Below are positions 23,813 through 25,311 of a stretch of DNA of 25,311 nt, in pieces. Below the pieces are notes generated by a model. It had not been told where the DNA came from. It did not search any database and worked only from the letters and a program-made list of their open reading frames with translations. The position numbers and the translations under genes are program-made. Every line of letters starts with the position of its first letter. Position 1 is the stretch's first letter. The stretch lies in IMG/VR virus record IMGVR_UViG_3300044638_004809, positions 1-25,311 of that record; one strand, given 5' to 3'. Source of the DNA: a virus.

Positions 23813-24469
23813 ATGTACGTTAAGGACAAGATCGACCAGGTCCTCAAGGACCGTAACGAAGTCGGTAGACCGTCTAAGAGAAAGTGGCGCGGCAGCCTTC
23901 TTGGTGGCTGCGTCCGGGCGCACTGGTATTCTGCCAACGGCGTGCCAGCTTCGGAGCCATTTACCGATGACACACTGCGAGTATTCGCAATGGGCAATGC
24001 GGTTGGTGACTTCCTAGAGAAGGCATTGCGCGAGGCTTACGGAGACAGGATTAGCTTCGAGGTTCCGGTGGTGTCGGACGAGTTCGACTTTGCTGGCAAC
24101 ATCGACGCTTTGCTCCAGCTGGAGAGCGGCAAGGTAATCGTTCTAGAATTTAAAAGCATCAAGCACCAAGGGTTCATCAGGCTCAAGGATCCCAAGCCAG
24201 AGCATGCCATACAGGTGGCATCTTATGCCAGGCTGATCGGAGCTCAAGACATTGAGGCCTGGGTGGTATACGTAGACAAAGAGAACTACAACATCCTGGA
24301 GTTCCAAGTAGACATCCCCTCTTGGGCTGACCGGGCCAGGAGAATCCTAAATGTGCTAGACTACTATGGCGACCGAAAACCGCCACGGTTGCCAGAGGCC
24401 GACACACGGAAGTGGCCGTGTGGATGGTGCAATTGGCGGACAGAATGTCTAGGAGGTACAAATGGCTGA
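23813..24469 (+). CDS. Cas4-like PD-(D/E)XK nuclease with Fe-S cluster
   Basis: A 218-aa protein, ATG 23813, after an AGGTGG site (23803-23808). The nuclease core has Asp98 in GNIDALLQ, Glu112-x-Lys114 in IVLEFKSI, and Gln134-x3-Tyr138 in HAIQVASYARLI. Cys33 (GGCVRAHW) together with Cys203, 206 and 212 (WPCGWCNWRTECL) should hold a 4Fe-4S cluster, as in Cas4 and AddB-type nucleases. No CRISPR array or other cas gene is present. It is followed by a single-strand annealing protein, so the likely role is to resect DNA ends to give 3' single strands for recombination or replication. Confidence 0.85.
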   Translation: MYVKDKIDQVLKDRNEVGRPSKRKWRGSLLGGCVRAHWYSANGVPASEPFTDDTLRVFAMGNAVGDFLEKALREAYGDRISFEVPVVSDEFDFAGNIDALLQLESGKVIVLEFKSIKHQGFIRLKDPKPEHAIQVASYARLIGAQDIEAWVVYVDKENYNILEFQVDIPSWADRARRILNVLDYYGDRKPPRLPEADTRKWPCGWCNWRTECLGGTNG

Positions 24470-24983
24470 GGCCAAGAAGAACCTAGCTGCCAAGCTCGTG
24501 GACATCATGCGGGCAGTTGGATACATCCGTAAGTCTGGTACTAACCAGGCCCAGGGATACAAGTACGTAATGGCTACCGATGTGGCGGACGCGGTCCGCG
24601 AGGAGATGGCCAAGAACAACGTGTCGATGGTTCCATCGTCGGTCGATGTGGTTGCGGAGGGGCTTACGCCTAGCGGCAAGCAGACTCTTCTTACACTTCG
24701 ATTCACGTGGACGCTTACAGATGGAGATACTGGCGAGACGATTTCGTTCCAGTCCATTGGCACAGGATCAGATAGCAGCGACAAGGCTGCGTACAAGGCG
24801 GCCACCGGTGCGCTTAAGTACGCACTCCTGACCGCTTTCCTTATCCCTACAGGCGACGACCCGGAGAATGACAGCGGCGACAAGACAATTGCCGACGCAG
24901 CTGCTAGAATCTTCGAGGCTAAGCCAGCGGCAAAGGCGCCCGCCAAGACAGCGTCTGCAGACTTTGAAGGGGTGGACTTCTAA
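24462..24983 (+). CDS. erf: ERF-family single-strand annealing protein
   Basis: A 173-aa protein, ATG 24462, behind a strong AGGAGG site and overlapping the nuclease by 8 nt. The family landmarks are clear: GYKYVMATDVADAVREEM (32-49), LRFTWTLTDGDTGE, and the GTGSDSSDKAAYKAATGA and LKYALLTAFLIPTG stretch (101-131). ERF proteins anneal complementary single strands in phage recombination. Residues 140-165 are a flexible Ala/Lys/Pro linker, and the last residues, ADFEGVDF, resemble the acidic-aromatic tip of single-strand-binding proteins, possibly a docking tail. Pairing with the upstream nuclease forms a two-component recombination module. Confidence 0.9.
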   Translation: MAEAKKNLAAKLVDIMRAVGYIRKSGTNQAQGYKYVMATDVADAVREEMAKNNVSMVPSSVDVVAEGLTPSGKQTLLTLRFTWTLTDGDTGETISFQSIGTGSDSSDKAAYKAATGALKYALLTAFLIPTGDDPENDSGDKTIADAAARIFEAKPAAKAPAKTASADFEGVDF

Positions 24984-25311
24984 TGGAACGACTTGATCTT
25001 TGGTTTGGTAAGGAGGCTCCGGTGCGCAAGCGCATCGAGAAGCTTGGGGTAAATGCCCTGACCTTCCGCGGGCAGGCTCAGACAGCTGAGTATGATTCGT
25101 GGGTGGCCAACAAGAAGCAGGGCCCAGAGCCAACTGTACGGTACCTGAACGCATCAGTTACCGTGTTTGATGAGGCTCTGTCTGAGCACGTAGAGAAGAT
25201 TTACGCTTCGTACTCCAAGAAGTTGGAGTCAGACAGCCGGGATCCTCGACCTCATATTCACGTCATTGGCCGATACAGCGGAGAGAAGAAGCTATCCGAT
25301 GACGGCAAGAG
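24983..25311 (+). CDS. Hypothetical protein (3' partial)
   Basis: The frame opens at ATG 24983, overlapping the ERF stop by 1 nt, and runs open to the window end, giving 109 codons. It is a charged, soluble-looking protein (LDLWFGKEAPVRKRIEKLG near the start, YLNASVTVFDEALSEHVEKI in the middle, HIHVIGRYSGEKKL near the end) with no transmembrane segment. I do not recognise a family. Its coupling to ERF suggests a replication or recombination role, perhaps DNA binding. Confidence 0.6.
   Translation, partial: MERLDLWFGKEAPVRKRIEKLGVNALTFRGQAQTAEYDSWVANKKQGPEPTVRYLNASVTVFDEALSEHVEKIYASYSKKLESDSRDPRPHIHVIGRYSGEKKLSDDGK

Noticed and set aside
23813-24469. Cas4-like gene as part of a CRISPR-Cas system
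   Set aside because: No cas1, cas2, effector or repeat array nearby; an ERF recombinase follows, so a phage recombination nuclease is the better reading.

Overview
The window is a stretch of a tailed double-stranded DNA phage genome (Caudoviricetes). All genes lie on the + strand and are packed with 1-8 nt overlaps or very short gaps. GC content looks to be in the mid-50s %, except for a clearly AT-richer first ~480 bases. GTG and TTG starts are common, the hairpins lack U-tracts, and the lysis and tail proteins (r1t-type holin, Dit, ReqiPepy6 Gp37-like hub) are of Gram-positive-phage type. An actinobacterial host is therefore plausible, but it is inferred and not proven. No integrase, repressor, tRNA or CRISPR array is visible.

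Layout: (1) 1-720, the C-terminal end of a tail-fibre or receptor-binding protein and a small coiled-coil companion. (2) 777-1835, a secreted protein with a long Pro/Glu/Thr stalk. (3) 1828-2911, a lysis cassette: two-TM small protein, C39-like cysteine peptidase (endolysin candidate), r1t-like holin. (4) 2912-7512, packaging: CxxC/HTH protein (small-terminase candidate), DUF6321 protein, large terminase, portal. (5) 7512-14577, two very large unrecognised proteins (871 and about 1481 aa) between portal and scaffold, probably internal or ejected virion proteins. (6) 14616-16164, scaffold and N4-gp56-type major capsid protein, closed by a strong hairpin. (7) 16258-21138, a glycosyltransferase inserted in the structural block, then head-tail connector, Dit, hub and a small coiled-coil/TM protein. 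(8) 21138-23724, an HTH-RNase H-fold exonuclease, an RmlD-like reductase and a second sugar-nucleotide SDR. (9) 23725-25311, a structured intergenic RNA region with a possible promoter, then a Cas4-like Fe-S nuclease, an ERF recombinase and the start of one more gene.

How the parts may work together: TerL and portal package DNA into a capsid built on the scaffold. The connector, Dit and hub form the tail base. No tape measure, tail tube or tail terminator gene is present between the connector and Dit, which fits a short-tailed particle whose giant head proteins may help with DNA delivery. The glycosyltransferase next to the capsid gene and the two nucleotide-sugar enzymes downstream suggest phage-encoded glycosylation of the virion or of a host surface polymer. 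The Cas4-like/ERF pair is a typical phage recombination module.

The most interesting points are the giant-protein block, the missing tail-tube genes next to siphovirus-type Dit/hub, the split sugar-modification set, the secreted stalk protein, and the multi-hairpin leader at 23702-23808.
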